61,844 nt of DNA from Candidatus Kapaibacterium sp. (GTDB taxonomy: Bacteria > Bacteroidota > Ignavibacteria > Kapaibacteriales > UBA4661), in NCBI GenBank assembly GCA_004292595.1, contig RDXM01000088.1:1-61844 (forward strand), written 5' to 3'. Made by a program: the position numbers and the translations under genes. The notes under the pieces were generated by a model, which was given only the letters and a program-made list of their open reading frames with translations, was not told where the DNA came from and ran no database searches. Shown here piece after piece: positions 17,563-27,281 of this stretch (positions within the stretch are counted from its first letter, which is position 1; every line of letters begins with the position of its first letter).

Positions 17563-18507
17563 TTACAATGGCAACAACAGCACTTGCCATGCCTCTTCTA
17601 CGCGATTTTTTGACAACAGCAACTGCGCCACTTTGTGCGTCCGTTCTTGGAGCTTTTCGGGGCGTTGCTGTGCACCATGCAGTAAGGTATAGAGTGCGCC
17701 TAAGGGATTACCAGAGTTTAATTCCAACGAGAAATCTTCTGCTTGTTGTGCATGATTGTCGTAAGCAGGAAAGCTGCGGTCGCGCTTGGGGACTTGCTCC
17801 AACGAGGCGAGTTTTGCAAGGTCGTTGCCCGTTAAAATCGGACTTTTGCGAATCTGCTCTGGCAAGGAATCAATACCAATACCGACAACTTTTGGCTGTG
17901 CTAGCTCGAAAACCGCATCGCCGCTTGCTCGCGTGTACCACGACAGCCCCATACGCCCGACCAAGTCCATACGCTGCGGATCAATGTTGTCGCCGTCGAA
18001 AATAGAATTGCTGAGATGAAAACGCACCACGCGGCAAAGAGCCATATTGCCGCTTCTCTGCACTTCTGGCGCGAGATTTATCATCTGAACAAGTTTGCAT
18101 TCCATCGAAAAAGGCGACTCATTCACGCTTGGCGGCTTCACATCAAGGCTTGTGCGCTTCGTAAACCCAGCTTTCACAAATTCATCCACACTTGGCGGAT
18201 ACACGCACGAACTCAAATTCGTTTGCTCAACCATGCCGTAGGTAACAACGCTAATCGTGCATTCGCCCGTTGCCATGAGGTTCGAGTAGGTGTCTTTGTT
18301 GGTGCCATCGGTTGCGCGATGTCCAGGACCAATCGCTACGACGGGCGGATTTGAACCAAAGGCATTGAAAAAGCTAAACGGAGAAAGATTTGCTCTGCCG
18401 TCGCGGTCGGTTGTGCCGACAAGTGCAATTGGACGAGGTGCAACACCAGAAAGTAAGATTTTGTGCAGTTCGCGGGGAGAAATGTCCTGCGGTTGGAATG
18501 TTTTCAT
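17563..18507 (-). CDS. Flavin reductase family protein (FMN-binding split barrel)
   Basis: The 314-residue protein has the DIM6/NTAB-type flavin reductase domain in its first ~210 residues: APRPIALVGTTDRDGRANLSPFSFFNAFGSNPP near the start, then GPGHR and the NLMATGECTISVV strand. Members bind FMN and either reduce free flavin for partner oxygenases or have unknown redox roles. The C-terminal ~100 residues are helical and not typical of the minimal family. They end in a TPR-like hairpin, NRVEEAWQVLLLPL. The gene converges with Uma2 (20-bp gap) and diverges from the receiver gene. The substrate is not deducible. Confidence 0.88.
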   Translation of the reverse strand: MKTFQPQDISPRELHKILLSGVAPRPIALVGTTDRDGRANLSPFSFFNAFGSNPPVVAIGPGHRATDGTNKDTYSNLMATGECTISVVTYGMVEQTNLSSCVYPPSVDEFVKAGFTKRTSLDVKPPSVNESPFSMECKLVQMINLAPEVQRSGNMALCRVVRFHLSNSIFDGDNIDPQRMDLVGRMGLSWYTRASGDAVFELAQPKVVGIGIDSLPEQIRKSPILTGNDLAKLASLEQVPKRDRSFPAYDNHAQQAEDFSLELNSGNPLGALYTLLHGAQQRPEKLQERTHKVAQLLLSKNRVEEAWQVLLLPL

Positions 18508-18704
18508 TGAGTCTCGCCGTTGGAATGAAACAAAGTGATGTGAATGTTTTTTTACATACTCTGCGCAAAGATACGAGAATGTTTTTGTGATTCCATCGAA
18601 CTTTTGTAAAATTGTCGGCTTTTAGTTCGATACGTCCGTGTGATACGTGTTCAACAACGATAGATATTCACCACATCTTTCCTCCATCCTAGATTTTACG
18701 CGCT

Positions 18705-19079
18705 ATGCAAACAATTTGTCTTGTCGAAGACGACAAAATCACCCGCAAACTTTTCGTGATGCTCTTGGAACGCGCTGAATTTTCCGTCAAAGAGTTCGAC
18801 GAAGGAGCGTCCGCGCTGGACTGGATACGCACAAATACGCCCGATGCTGTGCTTTCTAACATTGTTCTCTCTGGCGCAATCGGCGGCGTAGAGATATTGC
18901 ACGAAGTTCGTGAGGTGCTGAAACGCCAAACACCCGTGCTTGCGCTCACCTCGTTTGTGCGGCGCGGCGACCGCGAAAAATACCTCGAAATGGGCTTCAA
19001 CGATTGCGTTGCCAAGCCAATCGACCCACAGAGCTTTGGCAAAGATTTTAGAACAATGCTAGCGGCGGCGGTGAATTAG
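18705..19079 (+). CDS. Stand-alone receiver-domain protein lacking the phospho-acceptor Asp
   Basis: The 124-residue protein is a complete CheY-like receiver with no output domain. The acidic pocket (E8, D9, D10), the switch residue T82 (LALTSF) and K104 in AKPID are present. The usual phosphorylated Asp at the end of strand 3 is Asn52: the segment reads PDAVLSNIVLSG, and its codon is AAC at 18858-18860. It is therefore probably not phosphorylated in the normal way and may act as a constitutive or ligand-controlled adaptor. It is transcribed alone, divergent from the flavin reductase gene. Neither large kinase in the window is adjacent. Confidence 0.9.
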   Translation: MQTICLVEDDKITRKLFVMLLERAEFSVKEFDEGASALDWIRTNTPDAVLSNIVLSGAIGGVEILHEVREVLKRQTPVLALTSFVRRGDREKYLEMGFNDCVAKPIDPQSFGKDFRTMLAAAVN

Positions 19080-19425
19080 TCATTGGCTGCTTGGGTCTTA
19101 GTTACTTGGTCGGTAGTCATTCGTCAAGAATAACACCATGCCCTAAGGAATGCTCAAAAATTAAATGAATAAATTTCAAAAATATTAGTGGCACAGACAT
19201 TCTTGTCTGTGAGTGTTAGTGCGGGTTTTAGGCGACAAACACAGACAAGAATGTCTGTGCCACTACTGACTTTTGCCACTTATTTTTGTTCAATCCTAAG
19301 TAACCAAGCCCCAAAAGAAGAAAGCGTCTGCCACTGCGGACTTCAGTTATCCCCGCATGAAAGCAGCAAAGTAATTTTTAAACTTAGTGATAACTGACCA
19401 CTTCCAACCATACATAGGTACAACC
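19080..19425. other. Gene-free interval between the receiver gene and ald
   Basis: This 346-bp stretch contains copy 2 of the 80-bp palindromic repeat. The remainder is AT-rich with no gene I can support. Confidence 0.5.
19186..19265. repeat. 80-bp palindromic repeat, copy 2
   Basis: The arms are TAGTGGCACAGACATTCTTG and its exact complement. The middle GTGAGTGTTAGTGCGGGTTT, followed by TAGGCGACAAACA, is shared with the copy at 40152 and reversed in the copy at 4833. It is non-coding. Confidence 0.85.
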
Positions 19426-20541
19426 ATGATTATTGGCGTTCCCAAAGAAATTAAATCCTACGAAAACCGCGTAGGACTTGTTCCGGCAGGTGTTGAGGTA
19501 TTGAAACAGCACGGTCATACAATTATTGTCGAAACAACCGCTGGAAACGGGAGTGGTTTCAGCGATGAAGCGTACATCAAAGCTGGAGCGGAAATTGGCA
19601 AAGATGCTGCCGACGTATATGGACGTGCGGAGATGATTGTCAAGGTCAAAGAGCCGATTAAACCTGAGTATGAACTTATCCGCGAAGGACAAATCCTCTT
19701 TACCTACTTCCACTTTGCTGCAGACCGCGAACTGACCGAAGCAATGGTCGAAAGCGAAAGCATTTGTATCGCTTACGAGACCGTACAACGCGCTGACGGC
19801 TCGTTGCCGCTTCTTATCCCGATGAGCGAGGTTGCAGGGCGCATGGCGGCTCACGAAGGCTCGAAATATCTGGAACGCGCAATGGGCGGACGCGGTATTC
19901 TCTTGGGCGGCGTTCCTGGCACACCGCCAGCGAATGTCCTCGTGCTTGGCGGTGGCATTGTCGGTACGAATGCAGCGAAAATTGCGGCGGGCTTGGGCGC
20001 ACGGGTTTCGATTTTGGACACCAACTTGTACCGCTTGCGCTACTTGGATGATGTGATGCCGAAAAACGTTGTTACGCGGATGTCGAACCCAGCAACAGTG
20101 CGCGAAATTGCCTACGAAGCGGATTTGATTATCGGCGGCATCTTGATTCCGGGTGCGAAAGCTCCGAAGCTCATCACCCGCGAAATGCTCAAAAACATGA
20201 AAGAAGGCGCAGTAATGGTGGATGTGGCGATTGACCAAGGCGGTTGCTTTGAAACAAGCAAAGCCACTACGCACGAAAATCCGACCTACACCATCGACGG
20301 CGTATTGCACTATTGCGTAGCGAATATGCCAGGCGCAGTACCGCTTACGTCCACGCTCGCGCTCACCAACGCAACCTTCCCCTACACGCTCGAACTCGCC
20401 AACAAAGGCTACAAAAAAGCGATTGCGGACAACAAAGAATTGCGCTTGGGATTGAATATCATCGAAGGTACAATCACGTATCAAGCCGTTGCCGAAGCAT
20501 TTGACTTGCCATCAGAAGATTCTCACAAATTTATCCCCTAA
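19426..20541 (+). CDS. ald: Alanine dehydrogenase
   Basis: The enzyme catalyses NAD-dependent interconversion of L-alanine and pyruvate plus ammonia in the cytoplasm, linking nitrogen and carbon metabolism. The 371-residue chain matches the family (about 370) and starts MIIGVPKEIK, the standard N-terminus; 13 residues available upstream are not expected. Key residues visible are the pyruvate-binding KVKEP lysine, the His in YFHFA, the Rossmann motif GGGIVGTNAAK and the catalytic Asp in VDVAIDQGGC. The final block TFPYTLELANKG is also typical. No operon partner is obvious; a small secreted protein gene follows on the same strand. Confidence 0.97.
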   Translation: MIIGVPKEIKSYENRVGLVPAGVEVLKQHGHTIIVETTAGNGSGFSDEAYIKAGAEIGKDAADVYGRAEMIVKVKEPIKPEYELIREGQILFTYFHFAADRELTEAMVESESICIAYETVQRADGSLPLLIPMSEVAGRMAAHEGSKYLERAMGGRGILLGGVPGTPPANVLVLGGGIVGTNAAKIAAGLGARVSILDTNLYRLRYLDDVMPKNVVTRMSNPATVREIAYEADLIIGGILIPGAKAPKLITREMLKNMKEGAVMVDVAIDQGGCFETSKATTHENPTYTIDGVLHYCVANMPGAVPLTSTLALTNATFPYTLELANKGYKKAIADNKELRLGLNIIEGTITYQAVAEAFDLPSEDSHKFIP

Positions 20542-20565
20542 CATTTTTTCATTATTGTCTTGTTT

Positions 20566-21009
20566 ATGAAAACACTCACATCTCTCGCCCTCGTGGCAAC
20601 AATGGCGTTTAGCACAAGTATTGGTGCCTCAGCACAAGAAGCAGTTTCTGGTAAAAAAGGCGCGGCAGCTCCCGCAGCAGCTTCAACGCAAGCAGGTGAG
20701 CCTACCGCAAGCGCAGGCAAAAAAGCTGGCGGCAGTCGGATTAGCGTCAGCAAAATCACACGCGGCACGGTCTTTAATCTCTACACTTTGAAGCGCGTCA
20801 ATGCTGACGAAGCAGGCGCACTCGCCAACAAAGGTGCGCTCGCACTTCTGGTTGGTTCACGAGTTGTCTATGTTCTCAAAGCTGATGGCAGCTCGGCTGG
20901 CGACGATTTAGCACGCTTGGCAAGCGGCACCGTCGGTGTGGCAGGTAAAACCATGACCAGAAGCGGCGCAACCGTTATTCTCGCTGATGTTATCGAAACA
21001 GTGAAGTAA
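20566..21009 (+). CDS. Small secreted protein of unknown function
   Basis: The family is not recognised. The 147-residue protein starts with a Sec signal peptide (cleavage after GASAQ near residue 24). A linker rich in Ala, Gly and Lys follows (to ~60). The compact remainder contains ARGxxFxLYTLKRVNADEAG-like sequence, then GALALLVGSRVVYVLKADGS and GKTMTRSGATVILADVIE, predicted to be beta-rich. The mature protein is likely periplasmic. It lies 24 bp after ald and is followed by a strong terminator, so it probably belongs to the ald transcript. Confidence 0.75.
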   Translation: MKTLTSLALVATMAFSTSIGASAQEAVSGKKGAAAPAAASTQAGEPTASAGKKAGGSRISVSKITRGTVFNLYTLKRVNADEAGALANKGALALLVGSRVVYVLKADGSSAGDDLARLASGTVGVAGKTMTRSGATVILADVIETVK

Positions 21010-21031
21010 ATTTACCTCGCACAAAAAATCT

Positions 21032-21071
21032 TCCCAAGCAAGTAGATAAGCACTTGCTTGGGATTTTTTTT
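21032..21071 (+). terminator. Rho-independent terminator after the ald operon
   Basis: A 12-bp perfect stem (TCCCAAGCAAGT with ACTTGCTTGGGA), an 8-base loop and eight T residues lie 23 bp after the stop of the small secreted protein gene. Confidence 0.92.
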
Positions 21072-21166
21072 GTCGTGTGCGAATCTTCTTCAAGAATCTT
21101 CTTCAAGTGGTATGATAATTTCTGTATTTTGAATCGGTCTCGTCATTTTTTCTATTTGTTCCGATT

Positions 21167-24100
21167 ATGTCTAAACAGTTTCCACGCACTGTCTGCCGCA
21201 GTATTACTTGTGTTTCGCTTCTATTTGGCTTTTGGGGAATGTTTGTACAATCGCTCGTGGCGCAACAGAATACCCGCATTGCTCCCGCCGACCGTTTACT
21301 TTCTCAATACGCTTTTGAAAATTGGCAAATCAACGACGGTTTGCCACAAAACACCGTGCAGTCAATCGTCCGCACACGTGATGGATACTTGTGGCTGGGT
21401 ACGGTAGAAGGCGCGGCACGGTTCGATGGCATTTCCTTTGAAGTATTCTCCAAAGAAACCGTTCCTTTACTCACCAACAACGATATTAACGTCGTTTTCG
21501 AGACAAAAAGCGGCACACTGTGGCTCGGTGCGGAAGATGGAAGTTTGTACGCAAAAGCAAGCACCAATGCGGCATGGAAGCGATACGACACAACCAATGG
21601 TTTGCCCGGCAATGCGATTTGGAAAATTTTTGAAGACCGCGCTGGAACACTGCTTATTTCCACGCTCGGCGGCGGCTTGGTGCGCTTTCAAAATGGCACA
21701 TTTACTGCATTAACCAAGAAAAATGGTTTGCAAAGCAATGATATTTCCAAGTGCTTCGAGGATAGCGATGGAACGCTATGGTTCGGGACGTTTGGCGGCG
21801 GCGTTCACGTCCTGCAAAACGGGCGTATTGTCAAGGTATTCAAGCAAGAACAGGGCTTGCCAAGCAATTCTGTGTATGATATCCACCGCGACAACAACGG
21901 TACGCTCTGGGTAGGAACAGAGGGTGGTTTGGTCTTTTTGGAGAATGAGAAAAATGAAAAAAATGAGAAAAATCTAGCATTGGCGCGGTTTGTCCCCATT
22001 CAACACGAAACGCTCAAAAACAGCTTCATCTGGACGCTGCTTGGCGACAAACGCAGCGCAAACACGCTCTGGATAGGCACAGCAAAAGGCTTGTGGCGAT
22101 ACAATGAAACCACGCGCAGCATCACCGATTCCCTGTCCGCGCTTGGCGGCGAGCTTCCCAGCAACGACATCTACTCGCTTGCCTTCGACCACGAACACTC
22201 GCTTTGGTGCGGCACCGTTGGCGGCGGACTCTGCCGTTTGAAGGAAACAAAATTTATCGCCATTACCGCTAAACAGGGCTTGGCAACAGGTTTTGTCTGG
22301 TGTGGGGCGCAAGCAGCCAATGGTGAAATTTGGATTGGCACAAACAACGTCGGCTTGGTGGATATTCGCCGCAATCACGCCTTTCCAGTGGCAAATATCA
22401 ATAAGCTCCTGAACGCGCAGAAAATCTACGGTCTGCACGTGGGACGCTCTGGAACGGTGTACATGGCAACGTGGGGAAGTGGCTTGATGACGAGTTCCGC
22501 CGATGGTCGCACGGTGCAGCGCATCACCAAACAAGACGGACTTGCGGCGGATAATCTCTGGACGGTGCTGGAGGACAGGCGTGGTGCGGTCTGGGTGGGA
22601 ATGGGGTCGGGCGGTGTGCAGCGTTTTTCCAAAGAATTTTTTCAAAAAAAGAGTGCGAGAAAAGCATCAGCAACAAACCTTCTTCGCTCGTACACGAGTG
22701 CTGACGGGCTTTCTGGCATGACCGTGCGCCGTTTGGCAGAGGATGCGGCAGGGAAAATTTGGGTAGGAACGCTGAACGGTGTAAACGTCATTGACCCCGC
22801 TCGCGGAGATAGTATTGTTGCCACATTCAGCACCGCAAACGGCTTGCTGAGTAATTCCATTCGTTGCATCATGAACGACAACGACTCAGGCGGCGTGTGG
22901 ATTGGTACGCCTGGAGGCTTGCACTATGTGAAAAATGGCGCGATTGCGACGATTACGAAGAAACAAGGCTTGTTTAATGACAATGTTTCCGCGATTTTGG
23001 ACGACGGCGCAGGACGCTACTGGATGAGCTGCAATCACGGTATTTTTAGCGTGGAAAAGCGGGCGCTTCGCGCTGTGTTGGAAAAGCGGGCAGAGCGCGT
23101 AGAATCAACGGTGTACGGCGTGGACGATGGTTTGCCAAGCGCAGAATGTAACGCAGGTAATCCGGGCGCGTGGCACCTTGCTGATGGACGTATTGCCTTT
23201 GCAACAACGAAAGGCGTTGCGCTTATCAATCCACACCTTGTCGCACGAGATTCTGTGCCGCCTCCGGTGCTGATTGAGCAAATTCACGCCGACAGTATTT
23301 CCATTGCGCAAGAATTTTTGCAGGAAAATCAAGCGAAGGATAAGGCTGAAGTCCGCATCAACGCTCAAACAGCGCGATTACGTTTCCATTTTACTGCTCT
23401 TGGCTTGGCATTCCCGCAGCGAACCCGCTTCAAAGTGCGCTTAGAAGGCTACGATGCGGATTGGATTGATGTTGGTGCGCAACGCGAGGTTTCGTACACG
23501 AATTTGCCGCGTGGGAAGTCGTACCAGTTTCGTGTGATGGCGCGAAACCACGATGGCGTGTGGAGTCCCGTTCCAGCGAGTGCGGGTGTGTATTTGCAGC
23601 CATTTTTCTATGAAACGTGGTGGTTTTACGGAATATCTTTCTGTGCGAGTATTGGTGCGGGGTTTGGGGCATATCGCTTGCGAACACTTCAGCTTCAACG
23701 CCGTGCTGCCGAGCTTTCACGCCTAGTGCAAGAGCGCACAACCGAACTGCAAAGCACTAATGCGCTGTTGCGCACAGCAAACACGCACGTGCAAGACCAG
23801 ATGCGGCTTGTGGAGCAGAAGTCGGAAGAAATTTCGACGGCAAATCTGCGTTTACAAAATTTTATTGCCGAATTAGAGCGCACCAACCGCGAATTGAAAC
23901 AAGCGAATGAGTTCAAATCCACGATGCTTTCGATGGCTTCGCATGATTTAAAAAATCCGTTGTCTTCTATTCTCGCGCTCGTCGAAGTAACGATGGGGCG
24001 CACAGCAGATTCTGCCATTACCGAAATGCTCCAACTCGTTACGTCCTCTGCCGAGCGAATGCTGCAACTTATTATTGACCTGTTGGATACATCGGCACTA

Positions 24101-24892
24101 GAACTAGGACGCATGGACATTCGCAAAGTCATGATAAATGCAACGCCTGTTGTTGAGAATGTTGTGGAGCAGTATCGCACTCACGCCGAAAGAAAGGGTC
24201 AAAGTATTGTGTGGGAAAGCGATGTACAGTGCCTTCTGGAAGCTGATACCAAGCGTTTACGCCAAGTCGCGGATAATATCATTTCCAATGCGGTGAAATA
24301 TTCGCCGAAAGGTGGTACAATTATCGTGCAGTTGAGAAATACGACCAATACTGAAGGGAATGCGGAAGTGATGTTCTCGGTGCAGGATAGCGGACAGGGC
24401 TTCAGCAAAGCCGACCAAGAGCAGATGTTTGGGTATTTCAAACGACTTTCTGCCCGCCCAACTGGTGGCGAAAGCTCGTCTGGCATGGGCTTGGCAATCG
24501 TGAAGCAAATTGTTGATTTGCACAACGGAACGATTGATGTAAAAACGGAATTTGGCGTAGGCTCTACCTTTCTCTTACGCTTTCCGAGTTTGAATGCAGC
24601 AGAAATTCAGGAAGAAACCGAACGCATTCAGAACAACGGAACGCAACCTCTGGAGCGAGTTTGGTATGACATGGCACAAGTACTTTTGTCATTACCACAA
24701 CACCAACGCACACCGCTTTTTGAAGCACTGACGAACAATGATTTTCACCTGCTCGCCGAACTCGCTGGATATCACGAAACACACGACGAAACCGAAGGAA
24801 TGGTGATGATTGCGATTCAATCATTTGCCGAAAATAACGATGAAGCGGCATTGGGTCACATAAAAGCAGCGTTGATAGCACTAGCAAAATAA
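21167..24892 (+). CDS. Two-component propeller sensor histidine kinase (HTCS-like, no output domain)
   Basis: This is a 1241-residue membrane sensor. After a signal peptide (to ~36) come two blocks of Reg_prop repeats forming periplasmic beta-propellers (to ~740; recurring GLPSNxI and DGTLWxGTxGGG motifs). A Y_Y_Y domain (~750-830, ending NHDGVWSP) and a membrane helix near 835-860 follow, then a coiled coil and HisKA with MASHDLKNPLSSIL (His ~926). The HATPase has NIISNAVKYSP, QDSGQGFS and SGMGLAIVKQI. In Bacteroides such sensors usually end in a receiver and AraC domain controlling polysaccharide use. Here about 90 helical residues of unknown type follow the ATPase instead. No response regulator is adjacent. 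Confidence 0.94.
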   Translation: MSKQFPRTVCRSITCVSLLFGFWGMFVQSLVAQQNTRIAPADRLLSQYAFENWQINDGLPQNTVQSIVRTRDGYLWLGTVEGAARFDGISFEVFSKETVPLLTNNDINVVFETKSGTLWLGAEDGSLYAKASTNAAWKRYDTTNGLPGNAIWKIFEDRAGTLLISTLGGGLVRFQNGTFTALTKKNGLQSNDISKCFEDSDGTLWFGTFGGGVHVLQNGRIVKVFKQEQGLPSNSVYDIHRDNNGTLWVGTEGGLVFLENEKNEKNEKNLALARFVPIQHETLKNSFIWTLLGDKRSANTLWIGTAKGLWRYNETTRSITDSLSALGGELPSNDIYSLAFDHEHSLWCGTVGGGLCRLKETKFIAITAKQGLATGFVWCGAQAANGEIWIGTNNVGLVDIRRNHAFPVANINKLLNAQKIYGLHVGRSGTVYMATWGSGLMTSSADGRTVQRITKQDGLAADNLWTVLEDRRGAVWVGMGSGGVQRFSKEFFQKKSARKASATNLLRSYTSADGLSGMTVRRLAEDAAGKIWVGTLNGVNVIDPARGDSIVATFSTANGLLSNSIRCIMNDNDSGGVWIGTPGGLHYVKNGAIATITKKQGLFNDNVSAILDDGAGRYWMSCNHGIFSVEKRALRAVLEKRAERVESTVYGVDDGLPSAECNAGNPGAWHLADGRIAFATTKGVALINPHLVARDSVPPPVLIEQIHADSISIAQEFLQENQAKDKAEVRINAQTARLRFHFTALGLAFPQRTRFKVRLEGYDADWIDVGAQREVSYTNLPRGKSYQFRVMARNHDGVWSPVPASAGVYLQPFFYETWWFYGISFCASIGAGFGAYRLRTLQLQRRAAELSRLVQERTTELQSTNALLRTANTHVQDQMRLVEQKSEEISTANLRLQNFIAELERTNRELKQANEFKSTMLSMASHDLKNPLSSILALVEVTMGRTADSAITEMLQLVTSSAERMLQLIIDLLDTSALELGRMDIRKVMINATPVVENVVEQYRTHAERKGQSIVWESDVQCLLEADTKRLRQVADNIISNAVKYSPKGGTIIVQLRNTTNTEGNAEVMFSVQDSGQGFSKADQEQMFGYFKRLSARPTGGESSSGMGLAIVKQIVDLHNGTIDVKTEFGVGSTFLLRFPSLNAAEIQEETERIQNNGTQPLERVWYDMAQVLLSLPQHQRTPLFEALTNNDFHLLAELAGYHETHDETEGMVMIAIQSFAENNDEAALGHIKAALIALAK

Positions 24893-24922
24893 TCTTACTT
24901 TTCTCATTTTTTCTTCGTCAAT

Positions 24923-26149
24923 ATGCGCCATGTTTTTATCGTCGAACCAATGCGCACACCCATCGGCAAATATGGCGGCGCACTTGCCGCACATCGCCCC
25001 GATGACCTTGCTGCACACGTGATTTCATCGCTTGTACAGCGTACAGCGATTCCAGCAGAATGTATTGATGATGTGCTGTTGGGCTGCTCGAATCAAGCGG
25101 GCGAGGACAATCGCAATATTGCGCGAATGGCGTTATTACTGGCGGGACTGCCAGAGAGCGTACCAGGAATGACGCTCAATCGTCTGTGCGCATCTTCCTT
25201 GGAGGCAGTGATTGTGGGCGCACGGGCAATTCAAACAGGAGATGCCGAATGCGTGATTGCTGGCGGCGTAGAGTCCATGAGCCGCGCACCCTTTGTGATG
25301 CCCAAAAATGCAAGCGGCAAAGCGCAGTTTGGCAATCTCACCGCCTTTGATACTGCGCTGGGTTGGCGATTCCCCAATGAGCGCATGAAAGCTCGCTTTC
25401 CGCTCGAAGCAATGGGCGAAACCGCAGAAAACCTTGCCGAGCAATATAGCATTTCTCGCACAGAGCAAGATAAGTTTGCGCTGCGTTCGCATGAGCGAGC
25501 CGTTCAAGCACAAAAAGCGGGAATATTTGCCGAAGAAATCATTCCTGTTCCCGCAAACGCAGCATGGACACAGCCTTCCGCGCTTCATCTGATTGAGCAT
25601 GACGAGCAGCCCCGTGCTGATGGGACTTTAGAAGCTCTTGCCAAGCTCAAACCCGCATTCCGACAGGGCGGAACAGTCAGCGCAGGCAATGCGTCCTCGC
25701 TCAATGACGGTGCGGCGGCAATGCTGCTGGCAAGCGAAGAAGCAGTAAAAAAATATAGTTTGAAGCCGCTTGCCCGCTTCGTTTCAGGCGCGGCAGCGGG
25801 AGTGAATCCGCGCACAATGGGCATTGGTCCTGTCGAAGCAATACCAAAAGCCTTGCACCGTGCTGCTTTGAGCATGGCAGATATTGGCTGTACGGAAATC
25901 AACGAGGCATTTGCAGCGCAGGTGATAGCCTGTTTTCGAGGACTACATGAGCGTGGACATCGCATCAACACTGAGCGCGTGAATATCAATGGCGGTGCAA
26001 TCGCGTTGGGGCATCCGCTCGGCATGAGCGGCGCGCGCCTCGTCGGAACGCTCGTGCGCTCGCTCCACCGCGAGCAAGAGCAATACGGCATTGCCTCGTT
26101 GTGCGTGGGTGTTGGGCAAGGCGTGGCGGCTGTCTTTGAGCGGGTGTGA
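24923..26149 (+). CDS. Thiolase (acetyl-CoA C-acyltransferase)
   Basis: The 408-residue enzyme has the complete thiolase triad: the nucleophilic Cys89 in NRLCASSLEAV, His364 in GGAIALGHPLGMSG and Cys394 in SLCVGVGQG. GGVESMSRAPFVM and NEAFAAQ are also family blocks. It catalyses condensation or thiolytic cleavage of 3-ketoacyl-CoA in the cytoplasm. The overall pattern resembles beta-ketoadipyl-CoA/acetyl-CoA thiolases (PcaF, AtoB type), which cannot be told apart by eye. No other fatty-acid oxidation genes are adjacent. It starts 30 bp after the propeller kinase. Confidence 0.95.
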   Translation: MRHVFIVEPMRTPIGKYGGALAAHRPDDLAAHVISSLVQRTAIPAECIDDVLLGCSNQAGEDNRNIARMALLLAGLPESVPGMTLNRLCASSLEAVIVGARAIQTGDAECVIAGGVESMSRAPFVMPKNASGKAQFGNLTAFDTALGWRFPNERMKARFPLEAMGETAENLAEQYSISRTEQDKFALRSHERAVQAQKAGIFAEEIIPVPANAAWTQPSALHLIEHDEQPRADGTLEALAKLKPAFRQGGTVSAGNASSLNDGAAAMLLASEEAVKKYSLKPLARFVSGAAAGVNPRTMGIGPVEAIPKALHRAALSMADIGCTEINEAFAAQVIACFRGLHERGHRINTERVNINGGAIALGHPLGMSGARLVGTLVRSLHREQEQYGIASLCVGVGQGVAAVFERV

Positions 26150-26177
26150 GCAATACATTGAGAAAAAATATGCTGGA

Positions 26178-27281
26178 TTAAAAGTCCAAATGCCCACCAA
26201 AATCCAGAGCTTGAAAGGCTGAAGGCGTGATATTTGCTTGCTGAAGAGCTTTTTGTAATTCTTGCAATGGCTCATGTTCGCCATCGTCGGCAAGAGGAAA
26301 CGTGCCAAAATGAATACCGATACTCTGCCGCGAATGCACGTCCTGATGCACCTTCACGGCTTCGTCGGGCGCGATATGCACAGGCGACATAAACCAGCGC
26401 GGACGAAACGCACCAATCGGAATAAGCGCAAGCGTGATATTGTGAAAGCGTTCGCCAATTTTTTTGAAATGCCCACCGTAGCCCGAATCGCCCGCAAAGT
26501 AGATTTCATCGGCAGTTTGAAGGTTTTTTGCCACAAAGCCGCACCAGAGCGTTCCTGCGCGGTCGCTCACGCCGCGTCCCGAAAAATGCTGCGCTGGAAC
26601 GCAGGTAATTTCAAGTTTTGCGGGAGCATTTGCAGAAGAATCGCTTTGGGACGTGCTGGTGTGTGTGCTGGAATGCGTGTAAGTATGCGCTTGCCACCAA
26701 TCCATCTCAATAATTGTGCAACGGATTCCTTCTTGCTCCAAAAATGCTTTTATGCCAAGCGGCACGACAATCACAGGTTTGAAGCGGTCTGCAAGGCGTT
26801 TCATGGTGGAAATATCCAAGTGGTCGTAGTGATTGTGCGACAGCAGAATCACATCAATCGGCGGCAGGTCTGATTCCTTCACGCCCGCCGGACGCACTCG
26901 CTTGGGTCCGATGCGGTCGAATACGCCGACGTAGTCCGACCAAACTGGGTCGGTGAGAATATTGATGCCGCCAGTTTGGATAAGTGCGGTAGAATGATTG
27001 ATGAACGTAACGCGATTTTTTACAGCATTGAGACGTATTTCGGGTTTGCTTGTAGCAGTATTCACGCGCTCTGCTTGCCACTCGCCGCGCTCGGCGGTCA
27101 TTTGCCAGCGAATCAGGTCGCCAATGCCCGTTTCTTTCGGGTGTTCGGGATTAAAAAAGCGTTCGCCATCGAAGTGGTCGCTTTTCGGACCTGTGTAGCG
27201 CGGCGCAGCAATAACGAAGCGTTCAAGCAGCATTCCAGTAAAAATCATAACAAATATTCCTCCAAAGAGCCATGCAAGCAT
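26178..27281 (-). CDS. Membrane-anchored MBL-fold metal-dependent hydrolase (NAPE-PLD/RomA-like)
   Basis: The 367-residue protein starts with a hydrophobic anchor (MLAWLFGGIFVMIFTGMLL). The metallo-beta-lactamase fold follows, with HNHYDHLD (HxHxDH metal ligands) at ~170, the strand AGDSGYGGHF and a late His in GIHFGTF. The lead-in PHHFDG-like segment (KSDHFDGERFFNPEH) and the WFMSPVHIAPDEAV block are typical of the NAPE-PLD/RomA (UlaG-like) group. A His/Thr/Ser-rich insert (THSSTHTSTSQSDSS) is unusual. The substrate is unknown. An extra 26 residues upstream are possible but would push the anchor inward. It converges with the thiolase gene. Confidence 0.88.
   Translation of the reverse strand: MLAWLFGGIFVMIFTGMLLERFVIAAPRYTGPKSDHFDGERFFNPEHPKETGIGDLIRWQMTAERGEWQAERVNTATSKPEIRLNAVKNRVTFINHSTALIQTGGINILTDPVWSDYVGVFDRIGPKRVRPAGVKESDLPPIDVILLSHNHYDHLDISTMKRLADRFKPVIVVPLGIKAFLEQEGIRCTIIEMDWWQAHTYTHSSTHTSTSQSDSSANAPAKLEITCVPAQHFSGRGVSDRAGTLWCGFVAKNLQTADEIYFAGDSGYGGHFKKIGERFHNITLALIPIGAFRPRWFMSPVHIAPDEAVKVHQDVHSRQSIGIHFGTFPLADDGEHEPLQELQKALQQANITPSAFQALDFGGHLDF

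Noticed and set aside
18340-18360. GATTTGAACC, resembling a tRNA T-arm
   Set aside because: It lies inside the flavin reductase coding region and no cloverleaf can be built around it.
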